This document shows, piece after piece, positions 25,749 through 33,862 of a DNA stretch of 48,617 nucleotides; position 1 is the first letter of the stretch, and each line of letters opens with the position of its first letter. The notes beneath the pieces were generated by a model. The model saw nothing but the letters and a program-made list of their open reading frames with translations, did no database searches and was not told the origin of the DNA. The DNA is from Ferrovibrio sp. Lineage in GTDB: Bacteria > Pseudomonadota > Alphaproteobacteria > Ferrovibrionales > Ferrovibrionaceae. The translations under genes were made by a program, and so were the position numbers. The DNA is taken from positions 30,313-78,929 of the forward strand of contig NZ_JANLJJ010000016.1 of assembly GCF_029255545.1 (NCBI RefSeq), read 5' to 3'.

Positions 25749-27347
25749 TTACATTCTGAAAACGGGTGTATGACGCCCCGTATCCGGAACCGAGGTCACT
25801 ATCGCCAGGCACAGGCCCAGGATGTCGCGGGTCTGGCCAGGCTCGATCAGGCCGTCGTCCCACAGCCTCGAGGTCGCGTAATAGGGGTCGGACTGTTTGG
25901 CATATTGCGTACGCACCTCGGCCTCGATCCGTGCCAGATCGGCCTGCATATTAGCAGGGTCTCCGCCCTTCCCGCGCCGCAGCTCCAACATGACATTCGA
26001 GGCAATGTCGGCCGACATGGTTGCCAACTCCGCTGTGGGCCAGGCGAAGAGAAAGCATGGCGCGAACCCTCGGCCGCACATGCCGTAGTTGCCGGCGCCG
26101 TAGGAGCCGCCCACAATTACCGACAGCCGGGGCACCTTAGCCACGGACATGGCGTAGACCAGCTTGGCGCTATTCTTGGCGATGCCGCCGCGCTCGGCCT
26201 CGGTGCCGACCATGAAGCCGGAAATGTTGTGCAGGAATAGAAGCGGAATGTCGCGCTGGTCGCACATCGACACGAACTGCGCACCTTTCAGCGAGCTGTC
26301 GGAGAGCAGCGCGCCGTTGTTGCCGAGGATTCCGACGCGATAGCCGTGGATGCGGGCGGTTCCGCAGACGAGCGTCTCGCCCCAGCTCGGCTTGAATTCG
26401 CGGAACTCGCCTGCGTCGATCATGCGCAGCAGAAGCTCTCGTACATCATAGGGCTGCTTGCGATCGGCGCTGATAATCCCTAACAGCTCTTCGGGATCGT
26501 GCAGGGGTGCGGCGGTGGGTATATCCGGCGCCATCGGCCGCGTGAGGCCCAGGCTGGCCACAATGTCGCGCATCAGCGCCAGCGCGTGATATTCGTCTTC
26601 AGCCAGATGGTCGCTGACCCCCGAGACGCGGGTATGCATCTCTGCGCCGCCCAGCGTTTCGCCGTCCACCTCCTCATTGATCGCCACCTTGACGATCGAG
26701 GGCCCCCCAAGATGGATGCGCGCATTGCCGCGCACCATGATGACCTCGTCCGAGAGCGCCGGAATGTAGGCGCCTCCCGCCGTGCAACCGCCGAACACCG
26801 CCGAAATCTGCGGCAGACCGGATGCCGACATGTTGGTCTGGCGGAAGAAAGAATTGCCGAAATGCCGGGCATCGGGGAAGACCCGGTCCTGCTCGGGCAA
26901 GTAGGCTCCGCCGCAATCAACGAGGTAAAGACAGGGCAGACGGTTTTCCGCCGCGATCTCCTGCGCACGAATATGCTTCTTAACGGTTTCGTGGTAAAAT
27001 GAACCACCTTTGACCGTGGCATCGTTGGCGATAACCATACAGGGCAGTCCGTGCACGATGCCAACGCCCGTCACTATCCCGGCGCCGGGCACATCTCCGC
27101 CGTATTGTCCGTAGGCCGCCAGCGAAGAAAGCTCCATGAACGCGGCACCGGGATCCACCAGCAGGTCGATTCGTTCGCGGACCAGAAGCTTGCCGCGGCT
27201 GCGGTGGCGTTCGACCATGTCGGCGCGACCGCCTGCGGTCGCTACGGCGATCCGCCCACGCAGTGTCTCGACACGCGCTTTTTGTGCTACGTGATTGCAC
27301 CTGAAGGTTTCCGAGCCGATCAATACGGCCGATGTGAGTTCAACCAT
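25749..27347 (-). CDS. Acyl-CoA carboxylase carboxyltransferase beta subunit (methylcrotonyl/geranyl-CoA type)
   Basis: A 532-residue carboxyltransferase. Signatures: VPGAGIVTGVGIVHG, GGCTAGGAYIPALSDE, GGAEMHTRVSGVSDHLAEDE, ILGNNGALLSDSSLKGAQF, HNISGFMVG and GGSYGAGNYGMCGRGF. It transfers carboxyl from biotin to the gamma carbon of a 3-methyl-2-enoyl-CoA. HFGNSFFRQTNMSASG keeps an aromatic-rich segment resembling MCC subunits, where a Phe narrows the pocket, while the second beta subunit (30267-31874) differs there. A C5 preference is thus a reasonable guess for this one. It starts 3 bases after the TetR stop, so regulator and enzyme share an operon. Confidence 0.94.
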   Translation of the reverse strand: MVELTSAVLIGSETFRCNHVAQKARVETLRGRIAVATAGGRADMVERHRSRGKLLVRERIDLLVDPGAAFMELSSLAAYGQYGGDVPGAGIVTGVGIVHGLPCMVIANDATVKGGSFYHETVKKHIRAQEIAAENRLPCLYLVDCGGAYLPEQDRVFPDARHFGNSFFRQTNMSASGLPQISAVFGGCTAGGAYIPALSDEVIMVRGNARIHLGGPSIVKVAINEEVDGETLGGAEMHTRVSGVSDHLAEDEYHALALMRDIVASLGLTRPMAPDIPTAAPLHDPEELLGIISADRKQPYDVRELLLRMIDAGEFREFKPSWGETLVCGTARIHGYRVGILGNNGALLSDSSLKGAQFVSMCDQRDIPLLFLHNISGFMVGTEAERGGIAKNSAKLVYAMSVAKVPRLSVIVGGSYGAGNYGMCGRGFAPCFLFAWPTAELATMSADIASNVMLELRRGKGGDPANMQADLARIEAEVRTQYAKQSDPYYATSRLWDDGLIEPGQTRDILGLCLAIVTSVPDTGRHTPVFRM

Positions 27348-27350
27348 GAA

Positions 27351-27971
27351 TTAAGCTTCTCGCTGTTCGAGCATTCCATTGAGAAGGATGTCGGCATATG
27401 CCGCGGCCAGCGTCTCGACGCTGCCGCGTTCGGGGTCGAACCATTCCAAGGTTGCATTCAGCGCGCCAATAAGCATCAGACGCAGACGACGGATATCGAC
27501 GTTGCGCCGCACGGCTCCGACCTTCTGAAGGCGGGTCAGCAAGGCGTCCCACTCGGCCTCGTAGGCCCGGCGCGTAGGCAGATTGGCATCGCGGACGGAT
27601 TGCGGCACCTGCCCGAAAATCCGCACATTGGCCGATGAGTAGTCACTGACGTCCAACAACGCGCGCAGGTGCGCCCTTATCGCTGCCCGAAGAATGGCGG
27701 CAGCGGGGCCGTCGGGATGTGTTAAAACAGCTCGGCGCATCTTCTCGTGGACGGCTAAGATACCCGCATCCAGAATGGCCACGACGATCTCGTCCTTTGA
27801 GCCGAAATGATAATAGATGCTCCCTGCCTTGATCCCCGCCGCCTCGGCGATCTTCCTCAGCGATACCGGGCCATAGCCCTGTTCGCGGAAAAGCCGCGCC
27901 GCAACATTCAGTATGCCGTCGCGCCCGACTGGGTTGCGAGTGGTAGCGGCTAACACTTTTTTCGCGACCAC
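27351..27971 (-). CDS. TetR-family regulator, probable autorepressor of the regulon
   Basis: A 206-residue TetR protein from a GTG start. The helix-turn-helix covers about residues 18-60, with the recognition segment AGSIYYHFGSK (49-59). The C-terminal ligand domain contains DYSSANVRIFGQVP and GALNATLEWFDPE. Both motifs recur in each half of the double TetR protein at 40853-42166 (SANIR, GA-NWT-EW-D), so the three domains form one subfamily and probably recognise the same operator. An operator (28001-28016) lies 30 bases upstream and the carboxyltransferase gene begins 3 bases downstream, so it probably represses its own operon and releases it on binding an acyl-CoA intermediate. The ligand is inferred, not visible. 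Confidence 0.92.
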   Translation of the reverse strand: MVAKKVLAATTRNPVGRDGILNVAARLFREQGYGPVSLRKIAEAAGIKAGSIYYHFGSKDEIVVAILDAGILAVHEKMRRAVLTHPDGPAAAILRAAIRAHLRALLDVSDYSSANVRIFGQVPQSVRDANLPTRRAYEAEWDALLTRLQKVGAVRRNVDIRRLRLMLIGALNATLEWFDPERGSVETLAAAYADILLNGMLEQREA

Positions 27972-28000
27972 GGAGGTATCCAGCAGAGGCTCGTTGCATA

Positions 28001-28016
28001 ACTAACATTTGTTAGC
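28001..28016. promoter_or_regulatory. TetR-type operator, copy 4
   Basis: ACTAACATTTGTTAGC has perfect CTAACA/TGTTAG arms. It is 30 bases upstream of the TetR start and controls the TetR-carboxylase-bioY operon. A minus-strand TTGACA (28032-28037) lies 17 bases upstream of TAACAA inside the operator, a possible promoter overlapped by the repressor site. Confidence 0.75.
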
Positions 28017-28124
28017 TTGGTTCCGCCGAAATGTCAACTATGCTTCAGCGGGTTTCACGCTTTAGGGATCGACCGGTTGCCTACCGCCGGTACCCAGACC
28101 CTTAAGGGCTCGCGACCGCATGGG

Positions 28125-28955
28125 TCAGATGGTGAAGCCACCTCCGCAGATCACGTATTGGCCCGAGATGAAGTTCGATTCGGGCAGGCAGAAAAGATAG
28201 ACGGCACCAGCCGCCTCTTCGGGCGTGCCGACGCGTCCCAGCGGGATCATCCGCTCCATCTGGCTCAGCAGGTCTGGGTTGACTCCGACTTTGATCTCTC
28301 TGTTCCCGACGGTGATCTTGTTTGCGCCGCCGGCGCTGCCCTCGGTCAGACGGGTGCGGATCGGTCCAAAAGCCACGGCGTTTACGTTCACTTTGTAGCG
28401 CCCCCATTCCTTCGCCATGGTCCGAGTCAGGCCCAGGATTCCGGCCTTGGCGGCAGAATAGTTGATCTGGCCGGCATTGCCTCCGGTGCCGGCAATCGAA
28501 GAGATGTTCACTACTTTTCGGAATACCTCCTTACCGGCAGCAGCCTCTTCCTTGGCCCTGGCTGCGATCACCGGCTGTGCAGCGCGCAGGATCTTGAATG
28601 GGGCGGTCAGGTGCACGTCAATGATCGCCTGCCACTGCTCGTCTGTCATCTTCTGGACCACACTGTCCCAAGTGTAGCCCGCGTTATTCACGATGATGTC
28701 GAGCCCACCGAAGCTGTCGACTCCGGTCTGCACGAAACGTTCAGCGAAGCCCGTCTCTGTCACGCTGCCCGCGCAAACAACCGCCCGGCCACCGCTGGCG
28801 CGGATTGCGTCAGCGGTTTCGCTGGCCGGGTCGACGTCAAGATCGTTCACCACGACCCGCGCGCCTTCCGACGCCAGCTTCAGCGCGATCTCGCGCCCGA
28901 TGCCACGGCCCGAACCCGAAACCAGAGCCACGCGGCCTTCAAGTTTCCCCGCCAT
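28125..28955 (-). CDS. SDR-family 3-hydroxyacyl-CoA/3-oxoacyl dehydrogenase-like oxidoreductase
   Basis: A 276-residue classical SDR starting at the ATG at 28955 with a GGAGGA ribosome site; the longer frame to 29108 lies inside the thiolase gene and is rejected. VSGSGRGIGREIALKLA binds NAD(P), NNAGYTWDSVVQKM follows, Ser in VVNISSIAG and YSAAK complete the active site. Close to FabG and to actinobacterial-type SDRs encoded beside SCP-x thiolases. It probably oxidises the 3-hydroxyacyl-CoA to the 3-oxoacyl-CoA that the adjacent thiolase cleaves. It is the last gene of the AtuA operon, 23 bases after the thiolase. Confidence 0.9.
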   Translation of the reverse strand: MAGKLEGRVALVSGSGRGIGREIALKLASEGARVVVNDLDVDPASETADAIRASGGRAVVCAGSVTETGFAERFVQTGVDSFGGLDIIVNNAGYTWDSVVQKMTDEQWQAIIDVHLTAPFKILRAAQPVIAARAKEEAAAGKEVFRKVVNISSIAGTGGNAGQINYSAAKAGILGLTRTMAKEWGRYKVNVNAVAFGPIRTRLTEGSAGGANKITVGNREIKVGVNPDLLSQMERMIPLGRVGTPEEAAGAVYLFCLPESNFISGQYVICGGGFTI

Positions 28956-28978
28956 GTCGTCTCCTCCGTTCGCCCGCC

Positions 28979-30163
28979 TCAGGCTTTCTCGTAAAGGGTT
29001 ACCACACAAGCACCACCCAGTCCCAGATTGTGTTGAAGCGCCAGACGTGCGCCCTCGACTTGGCGCGCCCCGCTCGTTCCACGCAACTGCTGCACGAGTT
29101 CCGCACACTGCGCCAGGCCTGTCGCACCCAGCGGATGGCCCTTTGAGAGAAGCCCGCCTGAGGGGTTGGTGACATACTTGCCGCCATAGGTGTTATCGCC
29201 ATCCTCAACGAGCTTCGCCGCCTCGCCGCGATTGCAGAGCCCAAGCGCCTCATATGTAATGAGCTCGTTGTGGGCGAAACAATCGTGCAGCTCGATTACA
29301 TCCAGATCGCCGGGGCCGAAGCCGGCTGCCTCGTAGACCTGTTCAGCGGCCCGCCGCGCCATAGACCAACCGACGACCTCCCGCATGTCATGGGCGCTGA
29401 AGGTTTCGGGGCCGTCGGTCGTCATTGCCTGTGCGGCGATTCGCACAGATCTGTCGAGGCCGTTCTTTTCCGCAAATTCCTTCGAGCAGATTATCGCGGC
29501 CGCCGCGCCGCAGGTGGGCGGGCAGGCCATCAGCTTCGTCATGACGCCCGGCCAGACCACTTGCGCCTGCAGTACCTCTTCGGGCGTCACCTCCTGACGA
29601 AACAGCGCAACCGGGTTCTTCGCCGCGTGACGGCTGGCCTTGGCACGGATCCTGGCAAAGGTCTCAAGTGTTGTCCCGAATTCATCCATATGTGCCTTGC
29701 CCGCACCCCCGAAATACCGCAGCGCGAGGGGTACCTCAGCATTTCCGACTAGCCTGTCGGTCTCCGCGTCGAACGACACGAAAGGGCTGACGCGGTCGGT
29801 GAACATCGCGCCGATCGCGCCGGGCTTCATCTGCTCGAAGCCCACAGCGAGAGCACAATCGACAGCGCCGCTTTCCACCGCTTGGCGCGCGAGGAATAGT
29901 GCAGTCGAGCCTGTCGAGCAGTTGTTATTGACGTTGACCACCGGGATGCCGGTCATCCCCACTTGGTATAGCGCGCGCTGGCCGCAGGTACTGTCGCCGT
30001 AGACATAACCTGCGTAGGCCTGCTGTACCTTGTTATAGTCGAGGCCCGCGTCTTCCAGCGCGATGCGCGTGGCTGTACCGGCCATCACGTCGTAGCTCTC
30101 AGACTTCCCGGGCTTCTGAAACGGCACCATTCCGACACCTACGACATAGGCGTTGTCTTTCAT
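28979..30163 (-). CDS. SCP-x type thiolase (acetyl-CoA acyltransferase)
   Basis: A 394-residue lipid-transfer/SCP-x thiolase with complete catalytic residues: nucleophile Cys82 in NNNCSTGSTALF, IELHDCFAHNE near residue 290, and NPSGGLLSKGHPLGATG with the catalytic His, plus the final Cys region GLGGACVVTLYE. It cleaves 3-oxoacyl-CoA, including 2-methyl-branched substrates in characterised relatives, to a shortened acyl-CoA and acetyl- or propionyl-CoA. A GGGAGAA ribosome site precedes the ATG. It follows the second carboxyltransferase gene by about 100 bases. The contrast with the Cys-less homologue at 323-1474 is instructive: the same fold, one thiolytic and one presumably aldolytic. Confidence 0.94.
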   Translation of the reverse strand: MKDNAYVVGVGMVPFQKPGKSESYDVMAGTATRIALEDAGLDYNKVQQAYAGYVYGDSTCGQRALYQVGMTGIPVVNVNNNCSTGSTALFLARQAVESGAVDCALAVGFEQMKPGAIGAMFTDRVSPFVSFDAETDRLVGNAEVPLALRYFGGAGKAHMDEFGTTLETFARIRAKASRHAAKNPVALFRQEVTPEEVLQAQVVWPGVMTKLMACPPTCGAAAAIICSKEFAEKNGLDRSVRIAAQAMTTDGPETFSAHDMREVVGWSMARRAAEQVYEAAGFGPGDLDVIELHDCFAHNELITYEALGLCNRGEAAKLVEDGDNTYGGKYVTNPSGGLLSKGHPLGATGLAQCAELVQQLRGTSGARQVEGARLALQHNLGLGGACVVTLYEKA

Positions 30164-30266
30164 TTAACGTTCTCCCATAATTGATTGTCGGGCTGAGCAA
30201 CAATTTCCAGCAACGGAAGCGAGAGACAGCTTCCTTCGGCGTTCCGGGGCCTTTGCGGTCGCACCG

Positions 30267-31874
30267 TTACATCCTGAAAACGCCGTAATGAGGATCGCCG
30301 ATCGGGGCGTTGAGGGCCGCAGAGATCGATATCGCCAAAGCGTTTCGGGTATCGACTGGATCGAGAATGCCGTCATCCCATATCTCTGAGGTCGAGGTAT
30401 AGGCCTCTACGTCGCGCTTGTAGCGCTCCAGCACCGGGTCTCGGATCGCGGCGATCTCCGCGTCGGTGAGTTCTTTGCCCTCTCGCTGCAACTGGCGAAT
30501 CTTCACGTCAGCCATAGTATTGGCCGCCTGTTCGGCGCCCATGACGCCGATCTCCGCCTGCGGCCACATGAACAGCGTCCGCCCGTCCCAGGCCCGGCCG
30601 CACATGCCGTAATTGCCGGCCCCGTAAGAAGCGTTGGCGATCACCGTGAACTTGGGCACCGCCGAGCCGCCTTGCGCCATCAGCATTTTCGCTCCGTCCT
30701 TGGTGATCCCGCGTTCCTCGTATTGACGGCCGACCATGAAGCCGGTGATGTTCTGGAAGAAGACCAGCGGGGTACGGTTCTGATTACAAAGCTGGATGAA
30801 ATGCGCTGCCTTGAGCGAACTATCGTTGAACAGCACCCCATTGTTGGCGAGAATCCCGACCTTGAAACCCCAAATGTGGGCGAAACCGCAGACCAGGCTA
30901 GTGCCGTAATCGGGCTGGTATTCGTGGAATCGGGATCCGTCCACAATGCGCGCGATCACCTCACGCATGTCAAACTGGGTTTTGCGGTCCTTCGGAATGA
31001 TGCCATAAAGCTCTCGAGGGTCGTAGAAAGGCTCTTCGATCGGCGCAGTCGCGATCACCGCTTTTTGAGGCTGCTTCCACTGACTCACGACTTCGCGAGC
31101 GAGCGCGAAGGCATGTGTCTCGCTGGCAGCGCGGTAATCGCCGGTGCCCGACACACTGGTGTGCATGATCGCGCCGCCCAGTTCCTGGACGCCAACTTCC
31201 TCTCCGGTCGCCGCCTTCACGAGAGGCGGACCGCCGAGAAAGATCGCACCACTGCCTTCGATGATAATGTTGTAGTCGCTCAATGCCGGGACATAAGCAC
31301 CGCCGGCCGTACAATGCCCGCCGACGATGGCCAGTTGAGGCACGTTCATTCGGCTGAGGATCGTCTGATTGCGGAATACCCGCCCGCCGAGATAGCGGTC
31401 GGGAAAGACGCCATGCTGGAGCGGCAGAAATCCGCCCGCGCTATCACAGATGTGCACGACCGGCAGGCGGTTCTCGATGGCGATATCCAGAAGCCGCACG
31501 ATCTTCTTGACGGTCAGCGGATACCAGGCCCCACCCTTGACACTTGCGTCATTGGCGTGGATAGCGACCTCGCGCCCCTGCACAATTCCGATGCCCGTCA
31601 CAACACCAGCACCTGGTACCGTGCGGTCATATGCCCGGCATGCGGCGAGAGTGGAAAACTCCAGAAATGGTGTCCCGGGGTCGAGCAGCAACTCGAGCCG
31701 CTCGCGTACGGATAGCTTGTTCTGCCGCGCCAGACGGTCGAGGTCGCGCCGCGGGCGTTCGTAGCGGGCAGCGTGCTGGTGCGCATGAAATTCTTTCAGG
31801 CGTCTGGTCATGGCGACGTAATTTTCCCTGTACTCGCCGGCCGTGACATCGATACGGCTCTGGATCTGGCGCAT
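30267..31874 (-). CDS. Acyl-CoA carboxylase carboxyltransferase beta subunit, AtuC-like (second set)
   Basis: A 535-residue carboxyltransferase. The ATG at 31874 has a GGAGG ribosome site; the upstream extension to 31940 is inside the biotin carrier gene. Signatures: VPGAGVVTGIGIVQG, GGHCTAGGAYVPALSDY, LGGPPLVKAATGEEV, GGAIMHTSVSG, ILANNGVLFNDSSLKAAHF and NITGFMVGRQYEERG. The pocket region YLGGRVFRNQTILSRM differs from the other beta subunit, fitting a larger or differently shaped substrate. Operon partners (AtuA, split alpha subunit) suggest a geranyl-CoA-type carboxylase. It follows the biotin carrier stop with a slight overlap of the ribosome site. Confidence 0.93.
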   Translation of the reverse strand: MRQIQSRIDVTAGEYRENYVAMTRRLKEFHAHQHAARYERPRRDLDRLARQNKLSVRERLELLLDPGTPFLEFSTLAACRAYDRTVPGAGVVTGIGIVQGREVAIHANDASVKGGAWYPLTVKKIVRLLDIAIENRLPVVHICDSAGGFLPLQHGVFPDRYLGGRVFRNQTILSRMNVPQLAIVGGHCTAGGAYVPALSDYNIIIEGSGAIFLGGPPLVKAATGEEVGVQELGGAIMHTSVSGTGDYRAASETHAFALAREVVSQWKQPQKAVIATAPIEEPFYDPRELYGIIPKDRKTQFDMREVIARIVDGSRFHEYQPDYGTSLVCGFAHIWGFKVGILANNGVLFNDSSLKAAHFIQLCNQNRTPLVFFQNITGFMVGRQYEERGITKDGAKMLMAQGGSAVPKFTVIANASYGAGNYGMCGRAWDGRTLFMWPQAEIGVMGAEQAANTMADVKIRQLQREGKELTDAEIAAIRDPVLERYKRDVEAYTSTSEIWDDGILDPVDTRNALAISISAALNAPIGDPHYGVFRM

Positions 31875-31875
31875 C

Positions 31876-32379
31876 TTATTCCTCCTCGGGCGCAAGGCGC
31901 GCCAGAACGTCCTTGAGGCCGAAGCCCTCGCCGGGAGCAAACGGAACTTCGGCTACCACGCCGTCGCGGGGCGCGCTTAGCGTGGTTTCGAGTTTCATGC
32001 TCTCGATCACGAGGATCGTCTGGCCCTTTCCGACCCGGTCGCCGGGTCCAGCCGCGACCGAGACAACGACCCCCGGCATCGGGGCCAGGATCTTGTCCTG
32101 ACCGGTACCTGTGCCACCTTCAACCTGCTGGTCGGCCGGATCGGTGCGCCCTATCTCGTAGGCACGCCCATACAGGTGGATGAATGTCGCCGTCTTGCTC
32201 ACCGTTAGACGCAGCGGGATGCTCCGCCCATCGAGTTCCAGCAAGAAAGCGCCCTTGCCATGCGAGCGGGTCAGGGAACAGTGCACGGCCCGACCCCGTG
32301 CGTGCACGACATATCCCTTGCCGGTATGGGCCAGCCAGATTGGAAATTCCTCGCCGCGAATCTCGAGTAACCGCCGCAT
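31876..32379 (-). CDS. Stand-alone biotin carboxyl carrier (BT-BCCP half of a split alpha subunit)
   Basis: A 167-residue protein. Residues 1-75 form beta-strands resembling the BT domain of methylcrotonyl-type alpha subunits; a hydrophilic linker (about 80-95) leads to a biotinyl domain, APMPGVVVSV...IESMKLETTLSAP, with biotinylated Lys129. The ATG overlaps the biotin carboxylase stop (TGATG). Added to that protein (489 residues) the total of 656 equals a normal fused alpha subunit, so the gene looks split at the BC/BT junction. A GTG at 32391 would be an alternative start, but GGAG is well placed for the ATG. The biotin motif is SMKL in place of AMKM. It should shuttle carboxybiotin between BC and the carboxyltransferase. 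Confidence 0.9.
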   Translation of the reverse strand: MRRLLEIRGEEFPIWLAHTGKGYVVHARGRAVHCSLTRSHGKGAFLLELDGRSIPLRLTVSKTATFIHLYGRAYEIGRTDPADQQVEGGTGTGQDKILAPMPGVVVSVAAGPGDRVGKGQTILVIESMKLETTLSAPRDGVVAEVPFAPGEGFGLKDVLARLAPEEE

Positions 32380-33848
32380 CAGTTTCTCCACGCACCCATC
32401 AGCCGGTGCATCTCCGGTATCTCGTCGACTGCTCGGACAAGCCGGACGTCTGACAGAGCCGCCGCGGCCAGCAGTATATCAGTCACGTCGTCACCGGGGG
32501 CGGTCAGCACCGGCGCCTCCTCGGCGAGAAACCCCGTTGAGACGTCGCCTGCGAGGAAGCGCGGATGTGCCAAAATTGCATCGAGGTAGCCGGTGTTCGT
32601 GGTAACACCCAGGATGACGTAATCCTGTACCGCAGCCCGCGCACGCGCGATCGCAGCGGCGCGGTCAGGGCCATGAACAATGAGCTTGGCAAGCATCGGA
32701 TCGAAATCGGTCGTCACCTTGCTGCCTTCCAGAATGCCGCTATCCACCCGAACGCCCGGGCCCTGCGGCTCTTCCATCAGAAGCACCTCGCCAATGGCCG
32801 GCCGGAAATCGGCGGACGCATCCTCCGCACAGATGCGCAACTCGATGGCGTGACCGGTCTGCCGAATTTCGGCTTGGGCGTGGCTAAGTCCTCCACCGGC
32901 AGCGATGCGTAGCTGTTCAGCCACCAGGTCTATGCCGGTCACCATTTCCGTCACCGGATGTTCGACCTGCAATCGTGTATTCATCTCAAGAAAATAGAAT
33001 GCCCCGTCGGGCGCATAGATGAACTCCACCGTACCTGCGCCGCGATAGTTCACCGCGCGCGCGATACCGGCAGCGGTCTTGCAAATTTCCGCCCGCTGCT
33101 CAGGATTCAGTGCCGGCGAGGGTGTTTCCTCGATGATCTTCTGGAACCGGCGCTGTATCGAGCATTCGCGCTCCCAGCAGTGGACGACATTGCCGCGGCC
33201 GTCACCCACCACTTGCACTTCAATGTGCCGCGGACGCTCGATATAGCGCTCGGCGAACAGCCGTCCATCGCCGAAATACCGCTTTCCCTCGCGCCTTGCG
33301 GTCTCGATCTCCGCCTCCAGTGACGCGTCCTCGCGCACCACACGCATTCCTTTGCCGCCGCCGCCGGCGGAGGGCTTGATCAGGAGCGGGAAGCCGACAA
33401 CACGGGCGCGCTCGACGAAATTTGTAGGATCGTCGTCCTCGATCGCTGCAGGCGCGACCGGAAAACCGCGTTCCGCGACGAAGGCGCGGGCGCGCACCTT
33501 GTCGCCCATCAGGTCGATGACGTCCTCGGTGGGCCCGACAAACATGATGCCGGCGGCGTCCAAGGCACGCACAAAGGCGGCGTTTTCGGCGAGAAAGCCA
33601 TAGCCGGGATGCACGGCATCCGCACAGACCCGTCGGGCTGCCGCAACGATCTGATCGATATCGAGATAGGCTGCGACCGGGGTGGGCCCTTCGACCTCAA
33701 CCACTTCGTCGGCGATCAAATGCGCGCTACCTGTCAGTTCGTTCCGGTGCCGCAACACCGCGACAGCCAAACCCCGCGCCCGGGCAGTGCGCACGATGCG
33801 TGCCGCGATTTCCCCCCGGTTTGCCACGAGAAGCTTATGGATCGGCAT
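32379..33848 (-). CDS. Biotin carboxylase subunit (BC half of a split alpha subunit)
   Basis: A 489-residue biotin carboxylase: LLVANRGEIAARIVRTA, HPGYGFLAENAAFV, the ATP-grasp loop SAGGGGKGMRVV, HIEVQVVGDGRGNVVH, ECSIQRRFQKIIEE and EMNTRLQVEHPVTEMV. It stops right after the BC fold plus a short helical tail and has no biotinyl domain, which is encoded by the next gene. The ATG at 33848 follows the AtuA stop by 14 bases; an ATG at 33866 overlapping that stop as ATGA would add six residues. It carboxylates biotin at the expense of ATP. Stand-alone BCs also exist in acetyl-CoA carboxylase (AccC), but the context with AtuA and an acyl-CoA carboxyltransferase argues against that. Confidence 0.92.
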   Translation of the reverse strand: MPIHKLLVANRGEIAARIVRTARARGLAVAVLRHRNELTGSAHLIADEVVEVEGPTPVAAYLDIDQIVAAARRVCADAVHPGYGFLAENAAFVRALDAAGIMFVGPTEDVIDLMGDKVRARAFVAERGFPVAPAAIEDDDPTNFVERARVVGFPLLIKPSAGGGGKGMRVVREDASLEAEIETARREGKRYFGDGRLFAERYIERPRHIEVQVVGDGRGNVVHCWERECSIQRRFQKIIEETPSPALNPEQRAEICKTAAGIARAVNYRGAGTVEFIYAPDGAFYFLEMNTRLQVEHPVTEMVTGIDLVAEQLRIAAGGGLSHAQAEIRQTGHAIELRICAEDASADFRPAIGEVLLMEEPQGPGVRVDSGILEGSKVTTDFDPMLAKLIVHGPDRAAAIARARAAVQDYVILGVTTNTGYLDAILAHPRFLAGDVSTGFLAEEAPVLTAPGDDVTDILLAAAALSDVRLVRAVDEIPEMHRLMGAWRN

Positions 33849-33862
33849 GGCTGGTTCGCACC

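Noticed and set aside
30672..31715. 347-codon open frame on the plus strand
   Set aside because: Antisense to the AtuC-like carboxyltransferase, which carries full family signatures.
32379..33848. Acetyl-CoA carboxylase AccC/AccB pair
   Set aside because: The stand-alone BC and carrier might suggest AccCB, but the carrier has an MCC-like BT region and the neighbours are AtuA and an acyl-CoA carboxyltransferase, not fatty acid synthesis genes.
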